From G963556115 sp963675945 (lineage in GTDB: Bacteria; Planctomycetota; SZUA-567), in NCBI GenBank assembly GCA_963675945.1, contig OY780932.1, positions 2,728,001 through 2,792,000 on the forward strand: DNA of 64,000 nt, in the 5' to 3' direction. Positions within the stretch are counted from its first letter, which is position 1; each line of letters starts with the position of its first letter. Positions 15,539 to 25,042 of this stretch are shown piece by piece. A program made the position numbers and the translations under genes. Below the pieces are notes generated by a model. The model made no database searches. It had not been told where the DNA came from and worked only from the letters and a program-made list of their open reading frames with translations.

Positions 15539-16801
15539 ATGTTTTCATTCTTCAAAAAAAAGAAGACGAGATCTAACCTTCAGGTCAAGAGCTCTGATAA
15601 TGCTTTTCTCGATACTTTTGATTTCAGTTTTCTGAACGGAAGTGTTACTCCGTACAATGCACATAAAGTGTATGATCAGTTTTCTCCAGTCGCTATCGCG
15701 GTCAATAAAATTGCCTCCGCAATCGAACAGATAAGCCCAATAATTGAGGATAGCGAAGGTAATTGTATCGACAATGCTGAACCTCTCGAATTCTTAGAAC
15801 AGCCGAATGACTATCAGCAGTATCAGGAATTTATCGGTGAGGTTGTCAGGGAGTATCTCCTTACGGGTAATTCATATGTATTTGTTAATGGTGTAGTCGG
15901 CAGCCCTCCAGTTGAACTTTATTCTGTCAAGGGCAGGTGTATCAATATTGATGACAGCGGCAAGGGCTGGCCAGTGCGGATTATGGTTGGTTCGAACTCA
16001 ATCGGCAGCGGAGTTTATTCTAAAGAATCAACTCCGAGGTGTGCCAGGTTCTATTCCGGCAATATGGCTGAGCTTGGATATATATCTTCGTATAATCCAA
16101 ATACAAATTTGCGTGGTAAGTCCCTCCTTGACTCCGTGATGAAGCAGATTAAAGCTGCAGTAGAAGCCTCTCATTACAACGAGATGATACTAAAAAATGG
16201 CGGCAATCTCTCCAATATTATTCTCTTCAAAGACTCACCTAATAATGATCAGATCAAAGCCCGGGCAAAGATGCTGCGAGAGCAGTACTCTGGCACTAAT
16301 AATGCCGGCAAGATAGCGGTGCTTGATGGAGAAAAGGTTGAGGTGGTTACGGTCGGAGCTTCACCGCGTGATATGAATTTTAAAGAGCTTACCGACTGGG
16401 CCGCGATTCAAGTGTACAGTATTTACGATATCCCTATTGAATTAGTTATGCAGACCTCATCAACCTACAACAATATATCTACCCTCGTTCCAGAGTTCTA
16501 CAGACAAGCAGTACTCCCGCGCTGTAAAAAAGTATTTTCGCTTCTCACTCGCCTTCTCCTTTCGCGCTATGGTAAAAAGTTCGAAGGGTGTAGCTTTGCG
16601 TATGATGTTCAGCAAGTTGAGAGTCTGAAGAAACAGGCGATTGAGGATCTCAAGAAGCGTAAGGAACTCGGACTTGAGACGATCAATGAACTCCGTCTTG
16701 ATCTGCCTGGACGTAATAAGTTAGAGGGTGGTGACGAGTTGTATCAACCAGCTAACCTTGTACCTCTTAGCGATGAGCTTCAGGACTTTGGAGGTGAGTA
16801 G
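15539..16801 (+). CDS. HK97-type portal protein
   Basis: A 420-residue portal that forms the dodecameric ring through which DNA enters the head. The family pattern is clear: the opening FSPVAIAVNKIASAIEQISP, LEFLEQPNDYQQYQEFIGEV, VREYLLTGNSYVFVNG and the clip/stem region with IYDIPIELVMQTSSTYNN. The N-terminus is basic (FSFFKKKKTRS). It follows terL by 18 bases and precedes the head morphogenesis gene by six. Confidence 0.92.
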   Translation: MFSFFKKKKTRSNLQVKSSDNAFLDTFDFSFLNGSVTPYNAHKVYDQFSPVAIAVNKIASAIEQISPIIEDSEGNCIDNAEPLEFLEQPNDYQQYQEFIGEVVREYLLTGNSYVFVNGVVGSPPVELYSVKGRCINIDDSGKGWPVRIMVGSNSIGSGVYSKESTPRCARFYSGNMAELGYISSYNPNTNLRGKSLLDSVMKQIKAAVEASHYNEMILKNGGNLSNIILFKDSPNNDQIKARAKMLREQYSGTNNAGKIAVLDGEKVEVVTVGASPRDMNFKELTDWAAIQVYSIYDIPIELVMQTSSTYNNISTLVPEFYRQAVLPRCKKVFSLLTRLLLSRYGKKFEGCSFAYDVQQVESLKKQAIEDLKKRKELGLETINELRLDLPGRNKLEGGDELYQPANLVPLSDELQDFGGE

Positions 16802-16807
16802 ACCGGG

Positions 16808-17749
16808 ATGGCAATTGATGACTGGGAGTATAAAACTGTAGATTTTGCCGGGCGAAAGGTGAAGGTGGCACAGGAGAAAGAAAATGCTTCAGTTAGTGAT
16901 GAGCATATTGCAGAAGCAACGCTCAAGTATGAAGAGCGGTTCAGACTTGAACATGAATTTTTACCTATCCTCTGGAAGCACTTTAAGAAGTTGCTCCGAT
17001 ACTACAAACAATCAGTTGCTATCGGAGTCGTGCCGGTTGTGCCGCAGAGTATGGTTGCAGAGCTTGAAAAATTACTTGAAGCTCAGTATCACCGCACGGG
17101 CGATTTCCTGCAGGAGCTGGATTACAGCAAACGCATTGCCGAAGGAGCCACAAAGGATGAAGCTAATGGGGCAAAAGGACTGTATGCGCTGGCGCTTGTT
17201 GCGGTGGTTGCTGAAATCTTGCCAACACAAACTGCAACCATTGTCAGTACAACAAATAAAAGCTTTCAGCAGTTCTATGCAAGAGCGGTGCAGATAGAGG
17301 TTGAGGCGATAGCCGGGGCTTCAGGGGTAAGTCAAACGGCTACTATTGCCGATACCGCTTCCGGGTTGGTTCAGAAGAGTTTTAAAAATAGAGTTAAGCA
17401 GATTGCTACTACCGAGACGGGGCATTTCATGCACCGTGGCACTCTGGCTGCGCCCGATGAAGAAGATCTTATTGAGGCTGGGGTTATTGATGATGATGTA
17501 GAGGTTGAGGTGTTGGGGACACGTGTCAAGCAGTGGATCACTAAGCTTGATAAGCGGGTTCGAGCAACTCATAGGGCTATGCATGGTGTAACTATTCCGT
17601 CTACAGAAAATTTTATTGTTGACGGCACTTATCCGATGATTTGCCCTGAAGATCCTCTGCGTGGGGCTCCGGCAAAAGAAATCTGTAACTGCCGTTGTGA
17701 ATTTATAAAATTTCGCTCGGTTGCCTTTAAAGATGTTTCTAAGGGGTAA
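16808..17749 (+). CDS. Phage head morphogenesis protein (SPP1 gp7 / Mu F-like)
   Basis: A 313-residue minor head protein. The C-terminal part carries the family pattern: QIATTETGHFMHRGT, then KQWITKLDKRVRATHRAMHG and a Cys-rich end (EICNCRCEFIKF). The N-terminal part is helical. It probably sits inside the capsid near the portal. A 183-base AT-rich gap follows before the cargo gene. Confidence 0.85.
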   Translation: MAIDDWEYKTVDFAGRKVKVAQEKENASVSDEHIAEATLKYEERFRLEHEFLPILWKHFKKLLRYYKQSVAIGVVPVVPQSMVAELEKLLEAQYHRTGDFLQELDYSKRIAEGATKDEANGAKGLYALALVAVVAEILPTQTATIVSTTNKSFQQFYARAVQIEVEAIAGASGVSQTATIADTASGLVQKSFKNRVKQIATTETGHFMHRGTLAAPDEEDLIEAGVIDDDVEVEVLGTRVKQWITKLDKRVRATHRAMHGVTIPSTENFIVDGTYPMICPEDPLRGAPAKEICNCRCEFIKFRSVAFKDVSKG

Positions 17750-17892
17750 TATTTTTGAAGACTGAATAAGTAAAATATTAATTTATTAGCTACGGAAAAT
17801 AATTTTGCATTAAAGATTTTAAGATTATGTCCGTTAATTTTAATAATTAACCATTCTAATTTTTATGAAAAATTTAGCCTTACTTTATTATG

Positions 17893-17910
17893 CTGATGAA
17901 CTTTCATCAG
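17893..17910 (+). promoter_or_regulatory. Short hairpin upstream of the cargo gene
   Basis: CTGATGAA (17893-17900) and TTCATCAG (17903-17910) are perfect inverted repeats around a two-base centre, 22 bases before the next ATG. It could be an operator or an mRNA hairpin. The surrounding gap (17750-17932) is AT-rich and contains no gene. Confidence 0.4.
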
Positions 17911-17932
17911 TAGAAATATTATGGGGATAATT

Positions 17933-20413
17933 ATGATAGAATCCGCAAAAGGATCAGTTGAGGCTTACCGGGAAATTTCAAATCAGACTAATCGGGAAGA
18001 TACATCTACAAGGCAAACACCGCAAGAAAAATTATTCACTCGTGTTTCTGAATTGTTAAATAATGCAGGAGTTACGGTAAAGGGACAGGGTTCGCTTGCT
18101 CTTGATATTGATGAAAGTGGTCAACTTGAAATAATAGGAAATATTGATAATAAAAATGAAATCGCAGCTGTCTTGGGAGGTGATTCTGAACTATTATCTA
18201 TTCTTAAAGAAGAATTGTCAACTGAAGGCGATAATTCTTCTTCCAGTTCTACCAGTAAGTGGTCACAGGAGGCATATTATGTTGAGCTAAATGGCAAAGA
18301 ATATGATGAATATATGTTTAGTGGCGATATGCACTCAACCTCCGCTCCAGAAATAACTGGTGAATTTTACGGAAAATTTAATACGTGTTATGATACTGAT
18401 GAAAATGGATTTAATGAAAATTCTGGTGTCGACTTTGCTTTTCAAGAAAGCTTATTTGATACCGGTTCAGAACGCAATTCCTTCTTTAATTATATCAATG
18501 ACAAACTAAAGTCACAGATTGAGGGCTTTGACGGTGCCGCTAATATGGCATTTTCTCTTGAGCAGGTGTATTATTCTAAAAATATGACAGCTAATAACTA
18601 TCGTGTAAAAGTTGAGAGTGCTAAAGGGGAAACTGTAGATAGTCGTGTTTCCGGGATTCTTAGTGCAGACAGTTATGTTAAGAATACATTGCTTGAAACT
18701 ATGAATAACCTTAGAGATTATCACACGGTTGTAGGCGCTCATTATTCGAATACTGAGCAGTGGGAGTTAAATGTGTTTGGTTCTACTTGGGGAGACATTT
18801 TTGATGTTGAAGAAACCCGGCATTATTCACCAGCAACCGAGAGTAATAAAGAAGGCATTGCCGCGGCACAAAAGATGTGGGACATTACTAAGAATGCGTC
18901 ACAAAGTGAGTTGAATGAGTATGCAAAACATCAAAGAATAATAGAAGATATTAGAACTGAAGGTATTGCTCCAGAATACTCAATGATTAGTGGTCAGAGT
19001 CAAACCACAACAGAGAGCAGGCTTGTTTCAACGGTTCTTGACAATACTGAGGATGTGGCTCCTGGAACCGAGGTGGCTACGGCTCAAGTCGTTGATACTA
19101 CAGGTGGCGGCTTAAAGCAGGTAATACGGGATACGGGCAATATCGGGGATCTTCTAGGCCTAAAAACTGGGTCTGATCTTAATTCATTAATTTCCAACCT
19201 GTTGAAGAAGGTTGATAAACTCAAAGAAGCTGCTTCTACACAGGTCAATGATATTCTTGCTGAGCAGGGGATGTCGGTTGGCGATGAAGATAAGGTCGAT
19301 ATAGGAGTAGCCGAAGACGGTACCATAACAGTAACTTCTATTGAAGGCGGAAAGGATGGAGAAGCCTTGGCTGCAAAGTTGCAGGAAGCATTGAACAAAG
19401 ATCCTGAAAAAGCAAAGGAACTGGCTGATTCATTACAGGAGCTGGATGTAAATCAAACCGCGCTGACTGAGCTCACAACCCAAAAAGGTCTGACTATAGG
19501 CACTGCATATAAATTATTTAATATGATGCCTGACAATGCAGATAAGGATGAACTATCAGGTCTCTTTGATAATATCGAAGGTATAGATGATATTAGTGAT
19601 AATGTTGTAGCTGGTATTGCCTTCAGTGCTGGTGATTTTGTAAGTGATGATATTGAGACGACACTGCCAATTCTTGAGAAGACAATTCAAGAGATGGTAA
19701 TGGACGGCATGGAAGGGTATAATGACGAAAAAGATGAACCTGGAATATCCGGGATAAATGGTCCTTCTGTTACTCCGGACATGTATATTCAGTCATTTGA
19801 GGCTATTCTTGATGCTGATGGTAACCTTGAAGTTACAGGAGGTGTAAACGGAGAAGGTGAAGAACTGACTGAAAGGCTTAAAACTATTGCCGGTAAAATA
19901 CTTAATACTGAAAAAATTGGAGCTCAATATGAAACCATTTCATCGTTATTACTTGAACAGCATAGTTATGAGGATGGTGATACCGATGAGTTTGAGCATT
20001 CAGTGAAGATTAGTGTAGATTATCGGATGGGGGTCAGTTATGAAGTAATATCACCTGAAGCTGATAAAGCGGCTACTAAGGAGCTTGGCGACAGTTTGAG
20101 AGAGATCAGTCAGAGTGCCAGTGATTATTTGAAGGACGAATATGATATTGATACACCTCTTGATATCAAGGTTGATGAGTATGGTAAACTGAAAGCATCT
20201 TCTGCGCAATTGACAGAAACTGAGTCCAAGAGAGTAGAGCAGTTAATTGATTTTATAAATAATACTGTATCATTGAATGAAGAAGATGGGGATTCAGAGG
20301 ATAATGATACTTCTCTCTCTGGGCTTGAGAATATTTATGATGCAGCAATTGGACTGAAAGATATTTTAGATAAATTTCATGAGAAGGAAAATATGTATAA
20401 AGCAATAGCGTAA
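17933..20413 (+). CDS. Unknown 826-residue acidic repeat protein (cargo gene in head operon)
   Basis: The ATG at 17933 has GGGG upstream at good distance. No known family is recognised. At least four modules share a pattern of hydrophobic strand, 'D-x-D-G-x-L', strand, then helix: LALDIDESGQLEIIG (about 55), VDIGVAEDGTITVTS (about 450), AILDADGNLEVTGG (about 620) and LDIKVDEYGKLKAS (about 745). It is strongly acidic, with one Cys. It separates two head genes that are normally neighbours, has AT-rich flanks and is closed by a terminator at 20518-20567, so it looks like an inserted cargo (moron) gene. It may be a virion or internal head protein; the role is unknown. Confidence 0.7.
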   Translation: MIESAKGSVEAYREISNQTNREDTSTRQTPQEKLFTRVSELLNNAGVTVKGQGSLALDIDESGQLEIIGNIDNKNEIAAVLGGDSELLSILKEELSTEGDNSSSSSTSKWSQEAYYVELNGKEYDEYMFSGDMHSTSAPEITGEFYGKFNTCYDTDENGFNENSGVDFAFQESLFDTGSERNSFFNYINDKLKSQIEGFDGAANMAFSLEQVYYSKNMTANNYRVKVESAKGETVDSRVSGILSADSYVKNTLLETMNNLRDYHTVVGAHYSNTEQWELNVFGSTWGDIFDVEETRHYSPATESNKEGIAAAQKMWDITKNASQSELNEYAKHQRIIEDIRTEGIAPEYSMISGQSQTTTESRLVSTVLDNTEDVAPGTEVATAQVVDTTGGGLKQVIRDTGNIGDLLGLKTGSDLNSLISNLLKKVDKLKEAASTQVNDILAEQGMSVGDEDKVDIGVAEDGTITVTSIEGGKDGEALAAKLQEALNKDPEKAKELADSLQELDVNQTALTELTTQKGLTIGTAYKLFNMMPDNADKDELSGLFDNIEGIDDISDNVVAGIAFSAGDFVSDDIETTLPILEKTIQEMVMDGMEGYNDEKDEPGISGINGPSVTPDMYIQSFEAILDADGNLEVTGGVNGEGEELTERLKTIAGKILNTEKIGAQYETISSLLLEQHSYEDGDTDEFEHSVKISVDYRMGVSYEVISPEADKAATKELGDSLREISQSASDYLKDEYDIDTPLDIKVDEYGKLKASSAQLTETESKRVEQLIDFINNTVSLNEEDGDSEDNDTSLSGLENIYDAAIGLKDILDKFHEKENMYKAIA

Positions 20414-20517
20414 TATTATTTAAAGTTAATTCATAAAAATTAAATTTTAAAAATAATCTTGATTTACGGTTATAGTTGTTGTAGGATGATGTAAGAATTA
20501 ACTGACAGCGCATTTTA

Positions 20518-20567
20518 AGCGTACCGATCCCGACGAATATTCACTAGGGAGAGGTACGCTTTTTTTT
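20518..20567 (+). terminator. Rho-independent terminator after the cargo gene
   Basis: AGCGTACC (20518-20525) pairs with GGTACGCT (20553-20560), with an inner TCCC/GGGA helix (20528-20531 with 20547-20550), followed by a run of eight T. It lies just before the prohead protease start. Confidence 0.85.
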
Positions 20568-20580
20568 ATGGGGTAATCTT

Positions 20581-21279
20581 ATGGCATTCAAGCATAAAAA
20601 CTTGAGCTTCGAAATCAAGGCAGCAGAAGAAGAAACAATAGACGGTGAGCAGTATCTTACAGTAACTGGGATTGCCGCCGCCTATACCAAGGACTGTTAT
20701 TCTGATATTATCATACCTGGGGCATTTAAAATATCACTCCAGAAGAGTCCTGAAATTCCTGCTCTCTGGCAACATCGCAGTGATGAGCCTGTAGGGGTAT
20801 GGCGTGATATGGAGGAAGTAAAAGAAGGACTACGCGCAAAGGCGTATCTTCCACTGTCAGATTCATTTGTCAAAGAACGCCTCAAGCCTCAACTTCTGAT
20901 CAAGAGTATCCGCGCTCTGTCAATTGGCTATCGGGTTGTGACATCGCATATGGGTAGAGTAGATGATGAGGATGTCTGTTACCTTGATGAGATTGAGCTT
21001 ATGGAGGTCTCTTTTGTTACCTTCCCCGCCAATACCGATGCAGTTATTACCGAGGTCAAATCATTAAGTAGTAAGTCGTTGCAACAGTATATAGATAATC
21101 CAACAGATTTAAAGCAACTGTTATGCTCAGGCGGCTTTAAATGCTCGGATGAAATTGCGGATAAGATTGTAGCTGCACTGCTAAAGAGTGATGAATCCGA
21201 AGTAATTGAGGCTTGTGAGAGTATAGTTTATAGAGAGTTAATGAACCAACTGGAGAAAATGAAATGCCAACAACAGTAA
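20581..21279 (+). CDS. Prohead protease (HK97 family, S78/U35)
   Basis: A 232-residue head maturation protease. The catalytic-type residues are visible: the His in LWQHRSDEPVG (about 60) and the Ser in RALSIGYRVV (about 112), followed by LMEVSFVTFPAN. It cleaves the scaffold part of the capsid protein during head maturation. The last 16 bases overlap the major capsid gene, which supports coupling. It lies after the terminator, so it needs its own promoter or read-through. Confidence 0.92.
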   Translation: MAFKHKNLSFEIKAAEEETIDGEQYLTVTGIAAAYTKDCYSDIIIPGAFKISLQKSPEIPALWQHRSDEPVGVWRDMEEVKEGLRAKAYLPLSDSFVKERLKPQLLIKSIRALSIGYRVVTSHMGRVDDEDVCYLDEIELMEVSFVTFPANTDAVITEVKSLSSKSLQQYIDNPTDLKQLLCSGGFKCSDEIADKIVAALLKSDESEVIEACESIVYRELMNQLEKMKCQQQ

Positions 21280-22610
21280 AAGTACAAGAAGAAGATATGC
21301 AAAAGATGAATGAGGCGCTTACTGCAATTAGAGAAAAGAATGAAAAGCTAGGAACTGAAGCTGCCGCGACCAAGGAGGTAATTGACAAAGCCGGCAAGGA
21401 TATTATTGAGATCAAGGGTAAGACAGACAGACTTGAAGCAGAAGCTAAAGCCCAGAGCGAAGCGATGCAAAAATTGAGTGGTACAATTGATGTGATCAAT
21501 GATAACCTTGTCGTTATTCAAAAGGGATATGCTGCCGGTTCGGTCAACTCTTCCGGGTATCAGACGCATAATGAGTACTGGGGAGCTCTTAAGGATTCTC
21601 TGCGCTCAAATAATAATTATGTCCTCAAGGAGCAGTATGATGCTGTTATTGAGGAGTATATAAAGTGCTATGCATCTTTTTCAAGTCCAGAGGCGCAGGA
21701 GAAGATGAAAGCCGCGGCGTTCATTGGTAATAATCCGCACAGCGGTTATGTCGTTCCTGTAGAACTCCTTTCAAAGATCTTTAAAAAGAGGTACGAAACA
21801 TCACCTCTTAGAAATTATGCTTCTGTTATCTCTATTTCCACCGAGAGTGCGAAAGTAATGCTTGACGATGAGGATCTTGAAATTTCAGAGATTGGTGAGG
21901 CTGATAAGCGGGGCGAAAGTTCTATGCCTGGAATGGGTTTTGTCGAGATCAGTACCAATGAACTTTGGGCAAAAGTCCCTATTTCTCTTCAGTTGCTTGA
22001 GGATGCGGTGTTCAATCTTCAAGACTGGCTGCAGGATAAGGTTACGAAGAAATTTTCTCGCCAAGAAAATACTCAGTTTGTCCGGGGCAGTGGGGTAAAG
22101 CAAGCACAAGGTTTTCTTAGTTATCCAGCCTGGGCGCAGAATGGTAAGCAGTACTACTACAGAAATGCTGTTGAACAGGTCGAAACTCAGGGGTCTGGTA
22201 AGGTTGGAGGTGATGATGTTATTCGTCTGCTTGGTGATCTTAAGTCTGAGTATCTGCAGAATGCTGCCTGGGCGATGAACAGCACCACCTTCTACAAGAA
22301 TATTCTGACGCTTAAGGCTTCTGACGGCCATTATCTTGTCAATCCGGCTATGCTTGCTCAAGGTGCAGACCTACTTCTCATGGGCAAGAAGGTTGCGTTC
22401 TTCGATGATATGCCGGGGGTAGCAGCTAATTCGCTAGCTATATGTCTGGCTGATTGGGGAGAGTTTTATACTATTCTGGATCGTATTGGCATGTGGACAC
22501 AGGCTGATCCATACAGCAGTGATGGCTTCCTCAAAATTAAGAATCGCATTCGGGTTGGCGGGGCTGTGACCAATTACGAGGCAGGAAAACTTATGAAGAT
22601 CAAGGCGTAG
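21264..22610 (+). CDS. Major capsid protein (HK97 family)
   Basis: A 448-residue HK97-type capsid protein. Residues 1-100 are a coiled-coil scaffold (delta) domain, expected to be removed by the protease upstream. The shell domain follows with FIGNNPHSGYVVPVELL, ELWAKVPISLQLLEDAVF and the closing DGFLKIKNRIRVGGAVTNYE. Normal length for the family. Confidence 0.95.
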   Translation: MPTTVKVQEEDMQKMNEALTAIREKNEKLGTEAAATKEVIDKAGKDIIEIKGKTDRLEAEAKAQSEAMQKLSGTIDVINDNLVVIQKGYAAGSVNSSGYQTHNEYWGALKDSLRSNNNYVLKEQYDAVIEEYIKCYASFSSPEAQEKMKAAAFIGNNPHSGYVVPVELLSKIFKKRYETSPLRNYASVISISTESAKVMLDDEDLEISEIGEADKRGESSMPGMGFVEISTNELWAKVPISLQLLEDAVFNLQDWLQDKVTKKFSRQENTQFVRGSGVKQAQGFLSYPAWAQNGKQYYYRNAVEQVETQGSGKVGGDDVIRLLGDLKSEYLQNAAWAMNSTTFYKNILTLKASDGHYLVNPAMLAQGADLLLMGKKVAFFDDMPGVAANSLAICLADWGEFYTILDRIGMWTQADPYSSDGFLKIKNRIRVGGAVTNYEAGKLMKIKA

Positions 22611-22669
22611 TGTTGAATTGATTAAAATAACTTTCTAAATTTATAGTTTATGCATAGAGGAGTTTTGAG

Positions 22670-23059
22670 ATGAATAGAGATGGCGTTTCTGACCGCAGAC
22701 AGTTGGCTAACGAAGAGGTGACAATCTCCGGCAGTGTTGGCGGTATGATCAGTGTTATTGATACATTAGGCTTGAGAGGGGTGGCGTTCTTTGCTCAGAA
22801 TAGCGGGAGTGTTACAGCCGGAGCGACCTTCAGTTTTATGGAGTCTGATCATCCTGATATGTCTGATCCTGCTCCGGTTGATGCCCAGAAGATTATCGGA
22901 AATGCTCCGGGGGTAAATACAGGTGACGGCGAGCAGTGTTGCAAGGCTGGTGTATTCTCGGTCAAGCGATATATTCAAGCGATGCTTAACGGCACTGATG
23001 CTGAAAAATATCGGGTTGCGGTTACTGGGGATACGTTGGTAACACCTGCGGAGGTATAA
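22670..23059 (+). CDS. Hypothetical head-region protein
   Basis: A 129-residue protein starting MNRDGVSDRRQLA and containing GSVTAGATFSFMESDHPDMS. It is Gly/Ser-rich with predicted beta strands, and lies directly after the capsid gene, so a capsid decoration or head-stabilising role fits. There is no family match I can name. The gap upstream (22611-22669) contains an apparent ribosome-binding site AGAGGAG. Confidence 0.6.
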   Translation: MNRDGVSDRRQLANEEVTISGSVGGMISVIDTLGLRGVAFFAQNSGSVTAGATFSFMESDHPDMSDPAPVDAQKIIGNAPGVNTGDGEQCCKAGVFSVKRYIQAMLNGTDAEKYRVAVTGDTLVTPAEV

Positions 23060-23063
23060 GTTA

Positions 23064-23453
23064 ATGCTCTACTTGGCAAAGAAGGACTATTCTTTCTGTT
23101 TCAACGGTGTGGATCTTGTTGAGTTTATCGAAGATGAGATTTATGATCTGACTGGATACCCAATATCAGAGATTAAGGGTCTTGTGTTTAAAGGTATACT
23201 TACTGAGATATCTCTTGCTGAAGAGTCTGATATCTTAGATGATACTGGGGTTGAGGGTGAGGGCTTGCAGGAATCGGGGCTGAAGCCTGAGATTTGCTCT
23301 GCTGAGGTTTCTCGCCTAATGGCAGAGAATACAGTAAGAGAGTTGCGTGAAAAGCTCAAGACTTTGACTGGTTGCGCCAAGTTTAATCATAAGCTTATTT
23401 CCAAGATGCATGAAGAAGATCTTGCTGCAGCTATCGTTACTTTTGGCGAATAG
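23064..23453 (+). CDS. Hypothetical head/neck-region protein
   Basis: A 129-residue acidic protein. The N-terminal half is beta-rich. The C-terminal helical segment (VRELREKLKTLTGCAKFNHK) resembles a small SAP/LEM-like helical element, but this is weak. It starts five bases after the previous gene. It is probably part of the head-completion cluster; exact role unknown. Confidence 0.55.
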   Translation: MLYLAKKDYSFCFNGVDLVEFIEDEIYDLTGYPISEIKGLVFKGILTEISLAEESDILDDTGVEGEGLQESGLKPEICSAEVSRLMAENTVRELREKLKTLTGCAKFNHKLISKMHEEDLAAAIVTFGE

Positions 23454-23463
23454 GGATAAATAA

Positions 23464-24210
23464 TTGATGCCGCACTTTGAGATTGCTCCAACTCCTCTGA
23501 TCCAGTGGCAGCCGGGTACTGCGTATACAGAGACTTCGGCTGTCACACCCCTCATTGATAATGGCATGTATTACGAGTGTTGCACAAGCGGGGTGTCTGG
23601 TACTGTTCTGCCTGAGTGGGATACTATCGGCAAAGTGGTTGATGGAGGCGTGGAATGGCTTCCTAAACAACGTTATTATGTAACACTCAGCGAGGTCAAA
23701 GGGTTCCTTCGAGTAAGTTCCGAGGTAGATGATCAACTCTTACTCATGTTGATTCAGTCCGCAACTTCGCGAATAGAGGAATATCTGAATATCGATATAG
23801 CTCAGAAGCAGGTTTACCTCTACCTTGATACTCTGCTGTCATGTACTGCTAGTGAAAAAGTAAGTATACAGGTTGAACGTTATCCGGTTGTGAGTATTGA
23901 TGCTGTTGAGTTTAAAGGTGAGGATGATACCAATTGGGATACACTCAACCTCATTACCGATATATATAGGACTTCGTGGGAGTATCCGTCAATAGAGCTG
24001 GGTGGAATGGACAAAGTCGGCTATCTCAGGCTGCTGCTTACTGTCGGGGTAACAGCGTCTGACGGGTTCGGCAAGGTTCTCAAGCTTGCAATTATGATGT
24101 ATGTTGCATGGCTTTATGAGAACCGGGGGGATGTTGATAACCTTGTCTCACCGTCTCTTCCATCCGATATCAGGCAGATACTCCCTGCGTCATTAATTAC
24201 AGCGATTTAA
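23464..24210 (+). CDS. Head-tail connector (gp6-like) with N-terminal beta module
   Basis: A 248-residue protein. From about residue 60 it follows the HK97 gp6/DnaT-like connector pattern: YYVTLSEVKGFLRVSSEVDD, LIQSATSRIEEYLN, ERYPVVSIDAVEF and a closing helical region. The first 60 residues are an extra module with WQPGTAYTETSAV and YYECCTSGVSGTVLPEW, resembling small carbohydrate-binding or tail-decorating beta modules. The added module is the odd part. The connector seals the portal to the tail. Confidence 0.8.
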   Translation: MMPHFEIAPTPLIQWQPGTAYTETSAVTPLIDNGMYYECCTSGVSGTVLPEWDTIGKVVDGGVEWLPKQRYYVTLSEVKGFLRVSSEVDDQLLLMLIQSATSRIEEYLNIDIAQKQVYLYLDTLLSCTASEKVSIQVERYPVVSIDAVEFKGEDDTNWDTLNLITDIYRTSWEYPSIELGGMDKVGYLRLLLTVGVTASDGFGKVLKLAIMMYVAWLYENRGDVDNLVSPSLPSDIRQILPASLITAI

Positions 24211-24227
24211 GAAATAGGACTTAATGT

Positions 24228-24623
24228 ATGAGGAGAGCGCGAAAAAGCCTGAAAGGAAGTTTATACAGTATCGGCGACCTCAATCATATCATAGCAATTT
24301 TGAAGCGTGAGAACAGAGCGGCACCGGCAGGCGCGGTAGTTGCCAGACAGGAGTATACAGAAGTACTTACCACTTGGGCGGGGCTTAGGCTTGTTAATGA
24401 CTTTGAGCGCAAGGGGGGCATTAACCCGGGCAGTAGTATAACTCATAAATTTATTATCCGCTGGCAAGCTGAACTACAGAATCTTGAGACCGGTGGTCAA
24501 CATTTTCTCATGTGCCAGGGTAATTATTATCGGATTGACGAGATAGTACTTGAGAGTGACCGTTTTATGGTTTTAAAGTGTAGCGCACGCGGGCAGGTCG
24601 ATAAGGCGGGAGCACAGTCTTGA
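24228..24623 (+). CDS. Head-tail joining protein
   Basis: A 131-residue protein of the phage head-closure type (SPP1 gp16/HK97 gp9-like). The typical pattern is visible: GDLNHIIAILKRENR, then EVLTTWAGLRLVNDFE and TGGQHFLMCQGNYYRIDEIV. It overlaps the next gene by four bases (ATGA-type arrangement) and lies between the connector and the gp10-like gene, as in related phages. Confidence 0.85.
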   Translation: MRRARKSLKGSLYSIGDLNHIIAILKRENRAAPAGAVVARQEYTEVLTTWAGLRLVNDFERKGGINPGSSITHKFIIRWQAELQNLETGGQHFLMCQGNYYRIDEIVLESDRFMVLKCSARGQVDKAGAQS

Positions 24624-25042
24624 TTACGCTTACAGTTAAAAAGAGTTCTAAAGCTACGCCTACAGATATTATCAACGCTTTAAAGCGTGGTCAACTCAAA
24701 GGGATAGACCTTGTCGGCAGAGAATTTCGGGATGCTCTCAAGCAGTCGCTTATTCAGGGCACCCGTAGGGGCAAGAAATATCCAGGACTACCGAATCGTT
24801 CCAGCGCGCCGGGCGAAGTACCGAAATCACAGAGTGGCAGGTTAGCGAATGGGGTGAGATATGAGGGTAGTGGTGATGGTATTGAAGTAACGAATGTTGT
24901 TGAGTATTCAGCGTATCTTGAGCAGGGTACTCGGAATATGAAATTTAGACCGCATATGGCGGGGCTCTTCCGAGAACGTGATGATGAATTTTTAGATATT
25001 ATGGAGCAGACCCCTCTTAAAGAGATTAAAAAGTTGAAATGA
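24620..25042 (+). CDS. HK97 gp10-like tail completion protein
   Basis: A 140-residue protein with the HK97-gp10_like pattern: a helix, then PNRSSAPGEVPKSQSGRLAN and VVEYSAYLEQGTRNMKFRPH. Proteins of this family complete the tail or join it to the head. It starts with TTG in overlap with the previous gene and its stop overlaps the next ATG. Confidence 0.9.
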   Translation: MITLTVKKSSKATPTDIINALKRGQLKGIDLVGREFRDALKQSLIQGTRRGKKYPGLPNRSSAPGEVPKSQSGRLANGVRYEGSGDGIEVTNVVEYSAYLEQGTRNMKFRPHMAGLFRERDDEFLDIMEQTPLKEIKKLK

